Origin: Chloranthus sessilifolius
Taxonomy: Eukaryota; Streptophyta; Magnoliopsida; Chloranthales; Chloranthaceae
Length of the DNA: 64,000 nt
NCBI GenBank assembly: GCA_021018995.1
Contig: CM037585.1
Coordinates: forward strand, 124,214,831-124,278,830
Direction of reading: 5' to 3'
In this document: positions 11,380 through 21,765 of the stretch, one piece after another
How the letters are laid out: each line of letters begins with the position of its first letter
Numbering within the stretch: the stretch's first letter is position 1
Made by a program: the position numbers and the translations under genes
Notes under the pieces: generated by a model
Database searches by the model: none
What the model saw: the letters and a program-made list of their open reading frames with translations, nothing else
What the model was told of the DNA's origin: nothing

Positions 11380-11565
11380 AATAGCACCCGCTATCATATA
11401 ACAACGGCCACTATCATATAAAAGTGGGCACTATGGTAAGATAACGACGTTGTTATATGATAGCGGATGCTTTCATGCAATAGTGCCCGCTACCATAAGC
11501 TAGTGAGCGCTAATGTATGATAGCGGCCACAAACATATAATTGCAGGCACTATCATACAATAATA
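11380..11565. repeat. MULE internal minisatellite, patch 4
   Basis: Units such as acaatagcacccgctatcat and gatagcggccacaaacat spaced 20-22 bp apart, directly upstream of the transposase N-terminus (minus strand) and about 180 bp from the right TIR. Confidence 0.7.
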
Positions 11566-11740
11566 TCTAGTATCTTTTTTTCTTATGTTTTTGTGTTTTA
11601 CTTAACGCTATGCTATGAAGAGTTTTAGATTACACCTGATCGAGTGCCATTCAGAGGGCTACTGTCGTTTAATCTGATCGAAATTACTTTAGCCAAAAAA
11701 TTAATGAAAAATAAAAATATGAACTGAAAAGTGTCTATGG

Positions 11741-11811
11741 TGCACATTTTGAAACTATAGGGACGTTTCTATAAATTTGCAAATTAGTAGGAGCAAAAAT
11801 GTAAATTTCCC
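11741..11811 (-). repeat. MULE right terminal inverted repeat
   Basis: Reverse complement begins GGGAAATTTACATTTTTGC and ends AAAATGTGCA, matching the left TIR. It is followed directly by the duplicated target TTATTATTA at 11812-11820. Confidence 0.92.
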
Positions 11812-11820
11812 TTATTATTA

Positions 11821-12117
11821 AGCCATATGGTGCACATAAATCTAAGTTATTCATTAGAACATGTTTTTAGTGAAAGAATCATGCTCATAAGTGGGCCTGA
11901 ACCATCTGATTTGTGAATTTTAATATCAGCGTTAAAACTACGAACAATAGATGGTCCTAGTGTGCACAGATCAGATAGTTCAAATTTCCAAAAATATGTT
12001 ATTTTGAGGCCAATTGCCCTTCAATACATGATCTATCACTTCGATGGTATAGATTACCCACATCTTAAACCATTAGTGGTGTAAGATCATTTAAACACCA
12101 TTTGGTATTTAAATGAT
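11821..12117. repeat. hairpin-ended repeat, copy 1, right piece
   Basis: Continues copy 1 of the hairpin-ended repeat after the MULE. It aligns over its length with 12249-12462 plus 12946-13049 of copy 2 (shared words aatcatgctcataagtgg, aatatcagc, taagatcatttaaacacca). It ends in a hairpin with 15-bp arms (12086-12100 and 12103-12117, one mismatch). Confidence 0.75.
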
Positions 12118-12162
12118 TGGTTAGGAAAGGCGGGTTCAAATTGGGATAATGACTCAGTGATA

Positions 12163-13049
12163 CATTTAAACACCAAATGGTGTTTAAATGATTTTTCACC
12201 ATTAAAATTGGACTTTTTATCACACCATTGAAGTCCGATTTATTATTATGTCATGTGGCACACATCTATGATCAATCTAAATTGCCCAAGTGGAAATCTA
12301 TCATTAGAATTCGTCTCAGCCCAATAAAACATGCTAATAAGTGGATGCAAACCATCGGATCGATGAGCTTTATTATCAGCCAGTAATACTAAAAACAATG
12401 GTTGATATTATAGTCTACATATGGGAAGGTTTAACTCTCCCTAAAATATCATTTTTGGGCATTAAGGTTGTGCATTTTTTGGGCCGAATCGGCCAAACCG
12501 ACCAAATCGCCAGTTTTGGTCTGGTTTGGACGGGTACCAATTTGGCAAAAAGAAAAATCGAAAAGTTCGATTTGGCTTTGGTTCCGGGCTCACAGGCAAA
12601 AACTAATCGAACCGAATCAATTGTAAGTAAATTTTTTTAATATCTATATATATAAATAGTTAACTTCAGTCAAGCAAACGATTGGCTGAATAGATTATAA
12701 AAGTAAAACAACTCCGAAAAAAAATGAAAATAGTAAAAGTGTAAAACAGGTTAAGAAATTGGGAAAATTTTGATGTGCAAGGAGAACTTATAGGAAAACC
12801 AAAACCAAATCGAATCAGGTTGATTTGGTTCAACAGTTGGACGGTTTGGTTTAATTTGAACATTTGGAAACCGAATAGAACCGATTTAGTTTGTGATTTT
12901 GGTCCAAACCGACCAAACCAAACCGAATACACCCCTATTGGGCATGTTGAATTGCAATCTATGATATATTACTTTGACTGTTCATATCACCCACATATGA
13001 ACCAATTGATGGTATAAGATCATTTAAACACCATTTTAGTGTTTAAATG
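12163..13049. repeat. hairpin-ended repeat, copy 2 (MULE-free), with hAT insertion
   Basis: Opens with a perfect hairpin (13-bp arms CATTTAAACACCA, 2-nt loop, 12163-12190) and closes with another (13021-13031 and 13039-13049). At 12240-12248 it has a single TTATTATTA with no MULE, in the same flanking context as the split copy 1. A hAT-like element interrupts it at 12463-12937. Family unknown. Confidence 0.75.
12463..12937. mobile_element. 475-bp non-autonomous hAT-like element
   Basis: Flanked by a perfect 8-bp direct repeat TTGGGCAT (12455-12462 and 12938-12945). The left end starts TAAGGTTGTGCA and the right end finishes ACACCCCTA, i.e. diverged TAGGGGTGT-type ends. An 8-bp duplication with such ends fits the hAT superfamily. 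No transposase; the interior is self-similar (aaccgaccaaaccgaat-like words). Confidence 0.82.
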
Positions 13050-13838
13050 ACGGTCAGGAGAGTCGGTCCCTGGAAACTTATAAAACTTGAATTTTTTACT
13101 TAAATACTCCAATTCACTTATATTTAGTTTAATTTTAAAGATTAAACCCAAAATAAAAGTTTAAACTAGATACTTACAAACATTATGTTGCTTAAGTTAA
13201 TTAACAATGAAGATTCCACTTCATCAAAAAATGTGATTAAGACATAAATTTCACAATTTAATCTCAAAGTTTGGGGGGAAATCCAAACGTTTTAATAAGT
13301 CCCGATTAAATTGTGAAAAATGCTGACCAAAATTCACAATTTAAACGCGGCTTACTCAAAATCCTTGTACATGGGCAAGCAGTTTATTTGCTAATCCTTG
13401 GTGCGGCTCCATCTAAGTGTGGTACTCTTAGCAGTTTTGGAAATCAATTCCTTATCTATTCAAACACACAGTAATATATATATATATATATATATATAAC
13501 ATAATATAACAGTCCGTTTAGCCTTTAGCCCAAATGAGCCGCGAAGTGGGCAGTGGCCACGACCATGTCTCAAGAAGCATAGGTTTTGGGTTTCCTCCCC
13601 TTGTTGGCCACTCCACACTCGCACGGATTTATCCCAGCTGGCTGATTCACAAAGACAGTTCAGTGCTCTGTGAGGTCAGATACCCCATTACTAAAAGGGT
13701 AAAAAAGAAACAAAAAGAAAAGGAAAATATCTCATTTGGGCTTAGACGATGTAAATTGAGTGGAGGGGCCCAAGATTTTATAAGAAGAGAGACAAGACTA
13801 TGATTTACTCGATGTGATTCTAAAATTCAACAGGGACA
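13050..13838. other. gene-free stretch
   Basis: No gene recognised. AT-rich, with an (AT)n microsatellite at about 13473-13498. The 89-codon plus-strand frame at 13534-13803 has no family resemblance and no supporting context. Confidence 0.5.
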
Positions 13839-14280
13839 CCGATACCCTATCTTATCACCAAAAGATGAGGAACAATAAGAAGATAGGTAACATTCGGTCA
13901 TCATATCAGTTTGACATTAGATTATTCTTGAGAAAAAAAGAGTATCCTTATTAGGAAGATCATGATATGTACATAGAATAAAATAATGATTTGACTATAA
14001 TTGAAGGGAGCTACAACTTGCACACGAGATTTGGGCCACAGCACATGAGTTAAAAAGAAAGATAGGGCTACCGATACCCTATCTTATCACCAAAAGAAGA
14101 TAGGTAACATTCGGTCATCATATCAGTTTGACATTAGATTATTCTTGAGAAAAAAAGAGTATCCTTGTTACAAAGATCATGATACGTACATAGAATAAAA
14201 TAATGATTTGACTATAATTGAAGGGAGCTACAACTTGCACACGAGATTTGGACCGCGGCACATGAGTTAAAAAGAAAGAC
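13839..14280. repeat. direct tandem duplication of about 220 bp
   Basis: Copy 1 is at 13839-14062 and copy 2 at 14071-14280, nearly identical from ccgataccctatcttatcac to gagttaaaaagaaaga. Copy 2 lacks 14 bp present in copy 1 (around 13866-13880). It lies about 0.7 kb beyond the 3' end of the PNGase A-like gene. Confidence 0.9.
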
Positions 14281-14650
14281 TTAGTATTTTTGCGACCTGT
14301 GCCACATGAAACACCATCTGAGCCGTCTGATTTGATAGTTGTGAAGTAAAGATCTTTGATGCCATAGATTAGCAAGAAACAAACCCTCGACTCTCTCATT
14401 TAACGCGGTCAACCCTTGAAGCAGATGATAGGTTTTGACTGTGTTGAAACAAATAATAGAGATCGTATTTGTTGTCAATCTTTAACACCAAAGATCTTTA
14501 AATCATGGCCTTGAAATCAGACAGCCCAGATGGTGTTCCATTTTGCACAGGTACCAAACATACTAAAGTCTTTCGTTTTAACCCATGTGCCATGGTACAA
14601 ATCTGGTGTGTAAGTTGTAGCTCCCATAATTGAATTACAATAATTATTGT
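14205..14650. repeat. foldback (inverted-repeat) element
   Basis: The left arm (about 14205-14370) pairs with the right arm (about 14483-14650) in reverse complement. Examples: gagctacaacttgcacacga with tggtgtgtaagttgtagctc, and gccacatgaaacaccatctg with cagatggtgttccattttgc. Arms are imperfect with a central spacer of about 110 bp. It overlaps copy 2 of the tandem duplication, so copy 1 carries an extra half-arm. No coding content; a MITE-like foldback is likely. Confidence 0.65.
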
Positions 14651-14958
14651 GTATAGCAAAGCATTCCAACTGTCAGGGATTGTATATAAAACTACTGTAC
14701 TAGGGAACAAAATATATATGCAATTCATTGATCCAAAGGAGAAATTTAACAGCAAGTAAATGTACAGAGGACCAAACAACCCAATCTAGAAGGAAAGAAA
14801 TACCGTAAGGTCCGAAACCACAGAGATTTAAACCTAAAAGAAAGACAGCCGTTGATCACACAATAAAACAAAGGTAAGAGAAGGTCAGCCAGCTTATTTA
14901 TCATCTTCTCCTACTGTAGTCTTCATTATTTATGATACAAAAGCTAAACGACATGATA

Positions 14959-17103
14959 TTACAAGGCGACCATGCAAACACCCGATGCAGTGTCTTTTGA
15001 AAGAGTACCATTGTCTGCAACCACAGTTCGGTGGTAGCAACTGCTGCCATCTTCGTACTTGTACGTTTGTCGAGTTCTTGCTGCACCAGAGAGAACAGAG
15101 TGGTTGCGAACCAGCATCGAACCATTAGCATCCTGAGCATTAGAAAGGGTGCTGGAAGAGAGCCACCCTCCAAGCAAAGTAACAGAAGACTTTGCATACA
15201 TTGAATTCGAAAATTCGGTTTCCGATAGATAGGTATCATGCCCCTTGGGTACAGTTGAAGTTGTGAAATCGATGGGATACTTGTACTTGTAGATCGCTCG
15301 CGAAAGCACGAGCTCTGGAGCAGCCTCAACGCGCACCTCTGCTTTCACTTTGACCTTCTGTTCAACATCCTTATAATTCCCATTCATCTTAAACTTGATC
15401 TTGTTCTTGAACTTGTACTCATGTGAGACATGGGTGGTAAGATTCCCAGCAGAAGATTGCACCCATCCTGAAAATTTCATCCTTCTCCTAGCTTCGATCT
15501 CAATCGATCCATTCAGTTTCTCGAAATTTGGATCATAAGAAATAGATAGTTTTGGTGCATTGTATGTAACAAGCTTCGCCTTGACACGATCTGAGCCTTG
15601 GTCTAACCACAGGTGTAAATTCGCATTTACAAGCCAATAAGCAATGCCGTGATTTACTCCGAGGCCGATGGAGTGAGTCCGTCCGTCTAAGATATTGCCT
15701 AGAAATGGCGTCAAATCAAGGTCATAAGAAGGAAGATTAAAGGCTCCGATCCCGGCTACAGGTTGCCAGTACAACGGATTGAGTCCTCCTGTAAATATAA
15801 CGGGAAAAGGGACAACCGATCCAGCAAAAAGCTTATCGATCGTGACAAAAACCTCTCGAAAGGCTCCATTCCCTCGCCCCTTGGGCAGATTGTTTTTTTC
15901 AAAGTAAGAATTTGGAGGGTTGGAGTACCAGAATTCATCATTCGAGTGAAAAGAGACATATATCTCCACAACGGCTCTGTAAGTATTCACAGGGATCTTA
16001 ATTTTCTTCGAGCGTACGTCCGACTCCTTCTGTATCTGGAACCAGAAACCTTTACGGCCGTCGTCCGAAATAGGGATTATCAGATCAGCAGGTTCGCCAT
16101 ATACCACAGAATCACTATACAAAACCCCTAATTCTTGCTGCCGTTTCATGGATTCTCCTGCTTGATGCCCAAATATTTCTCCATTTTTTCTACCCAATCC
16201 CAATCCTTCTTCCGAAAAACCTGATTTTCTACCTCCTCTAATCATCCCTCCCGATAAAAGCCCTAATTTTTTCTCTCTACCTATAAACCCTAGTCCAGAT
16301 AATCTCCCCTCTCTTTTCATCACAGAGCCTGATTTCTGAGATAAAAATTCTAATTTCCCCTCTCTTTTCATCACATTACCCGATTTCTCAGCTAAACCCC
16401 CTAATTTCCCCTCCTTTTTCATCACAGGACCCGCTTTCTCAGCTAAAAACCCTAGCTTCCCCTCTTTTCCCCACAAATCAACCCCTAATTCCCCACCACT
16501 AACCCGCCGATCAACTACTTCATTAAAAACCCTAAATTCGCTTACCGGATAATAAATCAGAGACAAATTCACATGGTAAATCCCGGTAAACTCATCGTTT
16601 ACGATGTTTTCGAGCATTACGGTCAACGTAAGATTAGATTGACGGAACAGAGAAGAGTACCTGGTGAGGTCCTTACGGACGGTCCAGAAGACGCCGGAAT
16701 CAGTGGGTTCGGCAGTGCTGGTGCGCAGGATCTCGACGCCGTCGATCCAGACACCAGCGATTCGATCGTACTGCTCGCCCGCACAGGAGGCGCGGAATTC
16801 GAGGGCGACGAAGCGCCATGGGGAGGGGCAGAGAGCAGACGGGGGAGAGAAGGGGAGGGAAATGGGGGGTTTTCCGTAGGTGTAGGCGAAGTCATGCTGG
16901 AGGAGGAGTTGGTTGCAGGGAGGTGGGGGGGGAGGGAGAGCGTCGAAGGGGAGGGGTTTGGTGACCTCGAAGTAGTTTTGGGGAAGGGGTTCTTGAGTTC
17001 CGTGGGTGGAAGTGAGGGAGAAATGGTCGGGGAGAGATGGGGGTGTAGATGAAGAGATGGTTTTGAAGGCGCAGAGGAGGAGAAGAAGCAGTGGGGGATA
17101 CAT
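14959..17103 (-). CDS. peptide-N-glycosidase A-like protein (PNGase A family)
   Basis: Intact single-exon gene of 714 codons, ATG at 17103-17101, stop at 14961-14959. The protein starts with a hydrophobic secretion signal (MYPPLLLLLLCAFKTISSS), then shows PNGase A signatures: WRFVALEFRASCAGEQYDRI, WIDGVEILRTSTAEPT with GVFWTVRKDLTRYSSL (about 118-150), RAVVEIYVSFHSNDEFWYSN and GNGAFREVFVTIDKLFAGSV (about 375-430), then IFTGGLNPLYWQPVAGIGAF. This family removes N-glycans from glycopeptides in the secretory or vacuolar route; activity here is inferred. It is longer than usual because about 145 residues (190-335) are inserted, containing three 17-residue repeats. A possible TATA-like ACTTTATATC lies about 235 bp upstream. 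Host gene; no operon-like partners. Confidence 0.93.
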   Translation of the reverse strand: MYPPLLLLLLCAFKTISSSTPPSLPDHFSLTSTHGTQEPLPQNYFEVTKPLPFDALPPPPPPCNQLLLQHDFAYTYGKPPISLPFSPPSALCPSPWRFVALEFRASCAGEQYDRIAGVWIDGVEILRTSTAEPTDSGVFWTVRKDLTRYSSLFRQSNLTLTVMLENIVNDEFTGIYHVNLSLIYYPVSEFRVFNEVVDRRVSGGELGVDLWGKEGKLGFLAEKAGPVMKKEGKLGGLAEKSGNVMKREGKLEFLSQKSGSVMKREGRLSGLGFIGREKKLGLLSGGMIRGGRKSGFSEEGLGLGRKNGEIFGHQAGESMKRQQELGVLYSDSVVYGEPADLIIPISDDGRKGFWFQIQKESDVRSKKIKIPVNTYRAVVEIYVSFHSNDEFWYSNPPNSYFEKNNLPKGRGNGAFREVFVTIDKLFAGSVVPFPVIFTGGLNPLYWQPVAGIGAFNLPSYDLDLTPFLGNILDGRTHSIGLGVNHGIAYWLVNANLHLWLDQGSDRVKAKLVTYNAPKLSISYDPNFEKLNGSIEIEARRRMKFSGWVQSSAGNLTTHVSHEYKFKNKIKFKMNGNYKDVEQKVKVKAEVRVEAAPELVLSRAIYKYKYPIDFTTSTVPKGHDTYLSETEFSNSMYAKSSVTLLGGWLSSSTLSNAQDANGSMLVRNHSVLSGAARTRQTYKYEDGSSCYHRTVVADNGTLSKDTASGVCMVAL
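16311..16470 (-). repeat. 51-bp tandem repeat inside the PNGase A-like gene
   Basis: Three copies of a 51-bp unit (17 codons) in frame, encoding GKLGFLAEKAGPVMKKE-like segments at about residues 213-263. A fourth, partial and diverged unit follows (GRLSGLGFIGREKKLGLL). Unit length is exactly a multiple of three, so copy changes would not shift the frame. Confidence 0.88.
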
Positions 17104-17345
17104 TTTTATTTTTTTTTTAAGTTTCGTTTCGGTGCTCGTGCTCGTGCACCAATCTCTGCATGCAATTAATGATATCTGGATCTGGATGTTGATTTGAAGA
17201 ATTTGAAAGGGTTTATGATTGTGATTGACCCGTACTCTGTCTCCTTACTGCGTAGGGCCCAGTACTTGTTAGCTACCCGTGACTCCGTTGAGCTTCTGTA
17301 AGCACATCATTATTTTCGTCGCGCACAACAAGAAAGATATAAAGT
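17104..17345 (-). promoter_or_regulatory. upstream region of the PNGase A-like gene
   Basis: Contains the presumed 5' leader and promoter. A TATA-like word on the minus strand lies near 17336-17345. No other element recognised. Initiation site not determined. Confidence 0.3.
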
Positions 17346-20300
17346 GGTGTGCTCTTAAGAAACAAATTATTTAATGGGTACCTGTAAACGCGCCGACGCT
17401 TTCCCTGAAATCGCCCACGTCCAGACCCCTTGAAAACTATTGATTCCTTCAAATCAGATGATGGAAATCATTTCTCACCCTGACCATCCACATAATAGAT
17501 CTTGAGATTATGGTGCACCTATAAGACAGTCTAATTTTGATTCCACATCATAGATCCCCAAATAATGGCCCTTGAATCATATGACGCACATTACGCTCAA
17601 ATAGGAATTTAGGAGCATTTTTTTTTGGGATTTGTGACATGTGGTGTAATAGTCCCACATTAGATAGAGAAAAGTCATGACCCTAAGCTATATGTGATTG
17701 CGAACACTACATGTCATGACGCATTTTGAATGGAGACGCAAGCCCATACCAGGAATAAAATCGAGGAAGGTACCTATGCCCAAAATCGGCTAATATTATG
17801 ACATGTGGGTCTGGGTCATCACAGAATAATATAATGACCCTAAAATTCTAAATCATTGACCGATTGACTTTTGATTGAATTTAAGTAAAATTTTATTTAT
17901 ATATTTTAATTTAAATAATACTCTTAATTTAATGATAATATATAATATATATGTGCGACAGTGACCGAGGGAAATACTTATGTTCAATTTCGACTATCAT
18001 CGCAAACTTCAACCCGATGAGCTCATATAAATAAAGAGATTTATTTATGAGTTATATGAAACATAAATAAATTATTATTATTATTAGTTTCATATTTAAG
18101 CATAGTGAGCTATATAGCTCATTGACAAATGCCTTGAGGCTTGTACCGGAGGTTAATGACCCAAATTATTCGAAACTCATGTAAAATAAATTTATGATTT
18201 CATTTAGATTAATTTCACACCACATGTCTATATATATATATCCAACACCTTATCTCAACTCTTCATTAATTCTCATGTAACTCCTAACAAATTATGTCCA
18301 CATGCAAGCGCAGGCCTTAGAATTTCTTTGTTGTGAGATTGAAACTAAGAAAATTCCTCTAATCGTCCACTTCTTTAGGAGCCTCTTCTATTAAAAAAAA
18401 AAAAAAAAAGAGGTAGAGTTTGAGTTCATCAAGGCTCTAAACAAAGAAACTTGAATTGCCACCATCCATCAAATGCCCCAAAACTTCTCACACAAGACCA
18501 ATTATAAATTGTTAATACTCTCGAGGAACCCTAATCCTATATGAGACTCTACACAGATTCTAATACCTGCATGAATCTTCTCTCCGTCTTTCTCTTTGCT
18601 CTTGCACAACATCATACATCAGCATCTATATAGTCATAACAATAACTATGTTCACTAAGAAGAAGATAGTTTCCAGTAGTAGTAATCTTCCTCCACGGAT
18701 CATCAACAATAATATATGATACTACCTCAGCCTTGTCAAGATATGTGAATCGCACTTCCTTAATTTTACATCTTCTTCTATTTCTAGAGACCTAGAGATT
18801 TAAATACTAATATTTTTATGATCATGGTGCCACATGATTGCACAAAACCTATGAGATTGACTTTTGTCTTAATGCTATAATATATTATAGACTAGACGTG
18901 AGTTATTGAATCAAAATTCTATTTCTAACTAATTTATATAAAGTTTCCAGTAGATGCCTAAATTATTGAAATATAAAAAATATTTGTAAGTTTAAAGGCT
19001 ATTTTTAAGATATGGATATATATAGACAAGACACGAATTTATGACAAGGCGAGTCAATGATTATAATTATGTGTAAGCTAAAAAAAAGACACGTGGTCGT
19101 CCTACATGTATGATTTTTTTATTTTAATAGGATCTCATCATGTCATGTCAAGACACGGACCAAGCACGAGTCACCTCGATGAGTAGGGGCTATGACTAAT
19201 TATGAAAATTGTCCATAGGCGACATAGACGAGATTTCCATCGGTGTAAATACTACTTAGCTTTGACTCCTAATATGTGCAAAAATTACTTAAGTTAGTAT
19301 TTAAGTCATGTAAGAACTACAAGACATGTGCTATTGAGACTGGTCTACTTCTTACACGTATGTTTCACGAAATATGAAAAAACTAAAATTTGTAATAAAT
19401 AAATTATGTGTGAAATTTCAAGCACATAGTTTTTTAAAATCGCTATCTCATAATAAAAAATTTACTAGCTTTGTCATGTCTTATGCTATCTCTAGCTCGA
19501 AAAAGATAAATTGTGTGCATACTAGTTAATTAAAAGTTTCAAGCCATGGAGGGTAATTAACTCCTCCCTACTAAGCACCGTAGAAATTTTTGCTTATCCA
19601 GATAATTTTGTGTCACAGATCCTCCTATCTTCGATTTCTCATAGGACAAGGTACCCGAAGAGGAGGATCCTGATTATCTACCATCGGAAGAGGAAGATTT
19701 TTATCCGTAAGTTAATTACTTTAATTTCATGAGATTTTTGGGACAATAAATAGATGGTATTTCTATTATTTTATTTTACTTTATGTTTTGATAAGTGACA
19801 CTTGGGCGACCGGACTATAGGTGCATAATATTTAAAATATCTGAAACTTTATTTGAATGACTTATTAAATAAGTTTAACTTTTATAATTGGTTGATTTAG
19901 GCATAGTTGAAAATAAATATCAATATCTTTACCTTTTATTAGCGTATGATCTATATACAGGTATCTCTTAAAGAAAAAAATAGCTCGTGTTTTTTCAAAT
20001 AATTTACCATCATATTGGGATTAAATCATCGCATGATTATGATATGAATTTTAACGACACGGGTTTTCGTGTAGAAATTTGCATTACATGTGGAATCACA
20101 AATTGACCATCTGATAGGTCCACATGATCTCAAGATCTATTTTATGGAAGATTAGGGTGAAAAATAATCTCCATCATCTGATTTGAAGGAATCAATGGTG
20201 TCAAAGGGGCCTAAGAAGTGGGCGCTTTTAAAGAATGCGTGGGCGCGTTTAGAGGTACCCTTATTTCATTTACCGCCGATAAGATTATTAAGGGCCCCTA

Positions 20301-20863
20301 CGCAAACCCACTAAGACCCATTGATTGATTGGAATCAAACGATGGAGAACGTTTTTCACCCTAATCTTCTACAAAAGGGGTTGTGAGACCATAAGCGTAC
20401 CATCAGACGATTAATTTTTTATTTCACAAGACACAAATCTAAAAAAAAAACGCCTAAAATCACATGGTGCATATCACGCTCAAATGTAATTTTAGGGCCC
20501 ATTTTGTGTGGGATATGTACCACATGAAATTAAAAACTAACTATCTGATGGTAAGAAGATCATCTCATTATCCATTGTGTGAAAATTTGCGATAAAAAAT
20601 TATCTCCATCGTTTGATTCCAAGAAGTCAATGGTTTTTAGTAGGTTTGAGACGCCTCTATTTTAAAACAAGATTCTTCCTTCTCAATCCGTGATTCATGT
20701 GCTTAAACCATTGACTGCTTTTGAATTAGCTGATGGAGATTGGTTTTCACCCCAATCTTTAAGACAACTGATCTTGAGACATGAGCCTATCATTAAACAG
20801 TCAAACTTTGATTCTACATGGCACACATCTCGAAAAGTAATCTGAAAATCACGTTCGACACAT
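17346..20863. other. gene-free stretch of degenerate repeats
   Basis: No credible gene. Diverged copies of the dispersed unit (ccatctgatggtaggcccat... / ...cacatggtgcacatcacgct) in both orientations recur at about 17460-17850 and 20060-20860. A homopolymer run of A lies at about 18392-18408. A short acidic exon-like piece at 19644-19711 is listed separately. Confidence 0.55.
19644..19711 (+). other. exon-like acidic fragment
   Basis: Between an acceptor-like ...tctcatag and a donor-like ccGTAAGTT, one frame reads DKVPEEEDPDYLPSEEEDFY. The motif looks like a short acidic exon. No adjoining exon was found, so this may be a stray gene fragment or chance. Confidence 0.2.
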
Positions 20864-20871
20864 ACAATGAT

Positions 20872-21757
20872 TAGGGGTGCAAACGGGTCAGTTCGGGTCA
20901 GATTTATAATCAACTTGAATCTAACATGTTAAATTAAGTCATAGACTTGAACCCGACCTGACCTGCTCTTGTCTAACCTCAACTTGAACCTGTACACGAC
21001 TTGTTGAAAAAATCAGATCTGGACTTGACTTGAACCCGACTTGCTACTTGAAACCAGACTTGGACTTGGACCAACAACCAATGAGAACCCGACCCACTAA
21101 TGTATTCCAATTGCATTTTCAGGTTTAACCCTACCTATTAGCAACTTTTAAACTTCATTTGGACCTGTAAATCATAGAGGATAACTAATTCATGTAGTAT
21201 TCAATCATTATACCAGTAATAACAAAGTAAAATAAACCTGTTAGACGAGTTTGCCAAGTACTTGCTTTCAAAAGCAAGAGACCTGAGTTTGAATCCCCTA
21301 GCCTCCTCCCATGAGGTCACCCTAGGGATATATATCCTGTGCTGACCCGACATATGCTGAATTTGGGTGCGCATGTGTCACTGGGATTAAGCAGGTGCTC
21401 TAAGAGGCCGGGATACCCAGGTTATCAAAAAAATAAAATAAATAAATAAGAAAGTAAAATATTAAAATCTTACTTATATAGAGTAGTTATATATAGTTAT
21501 ATATGAGTTATTAAGCATATAAATAATATATAAGTATTGTATCCTATAATATATAATGACATACATACTTTTATAAATATGTATCAAGTCGGATTCAAAT
21601 ATAGTTTAGGTCTAACTTGTACTTGACTTGTTTAGGTAATAGGTCAAAATTTCCGATCTGACCGATCCGACAGGTCAAGTTTTAAAACCCATACTCGATT
21701 TGTAACAAGTCAGATCTCCAAAACCCGTTAGGTTGATGTGACTAATTTGCACCCCTA
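20872..21757. mobile_element. 886-bp non-autonomous hAT-like element
   Basis: The ends are a 12-bp inverted repeat, TAGGGGTGCAAA at 20872-20883 and TTTGCACCCCTA at 21746-21757. They are flanked by a perfect 8-bp duplication ACAATGAT (20864-20871 and 21758-21765). The 8-bp TSD and end sequence fit hAT transposons. No transposase; the interior is made of gaacccgacttgaacctg-like self-similar words. A tRNA-derived SINE has inserted at 21235-21450; without it and its duplication the element is about 660 bp. Confidence 0.9.
21235..21450 (+). mobile_element. tRNA-derived SINE nested in the hAT-like element
   Basis: An approximately 216-bp unit with a tRNA-like head (ttagacgagtttgcc A-box region; B box GAGTTTGAATCCC at 21285-21297), an unrelated body and an A-rich tail (caaaaaaataaaataaataa). 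It is flanked by the 11-bp direct repeat AAAGTAAAATA (21224-21234 and 21451-21461). These are the features of a SINE copied by LINE machinery. Confidence 0.85.
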
Positions 21758-21765
21758 ACAATGAT

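Larger units (their letters stand above)
4947..11811. mobile_element. Mutator-like element (MULE) with TIRs and 9-bp TSD
   Basis: The 6865-bp element has 71-bp terminal inverted repeats (4947-5017 and 11741-11811, about 60 of 71 positions identical) and is flanked by the perfect direct repeat TTATTATTA (4938-4946 and 11812-11820). TIRs with a 9-bp duplication are the hallmark of the Mutator superfamily. Inside are a minus-strand MULE transposase relic and a plus-strand DUF1985/Ulp1-like relic, convergent with each other. Plant MULEs carrying Ulp1-like protease genes are an established group (Kaonashi type). Four internal patches of a GC-rich roughly 21-bp palindromic minisatellite are present. 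Both genes have in-frame stops, so it is probably non-autonomous now. Confidence 0.93.

Noticed and set aside
16573..17052. 159-codon plus-strand frame, Gly/Glu-rich
   Set aside because: It is the antisense shadow of the PNGase A-like gene, whose minus-strand frame has clear family signatures.
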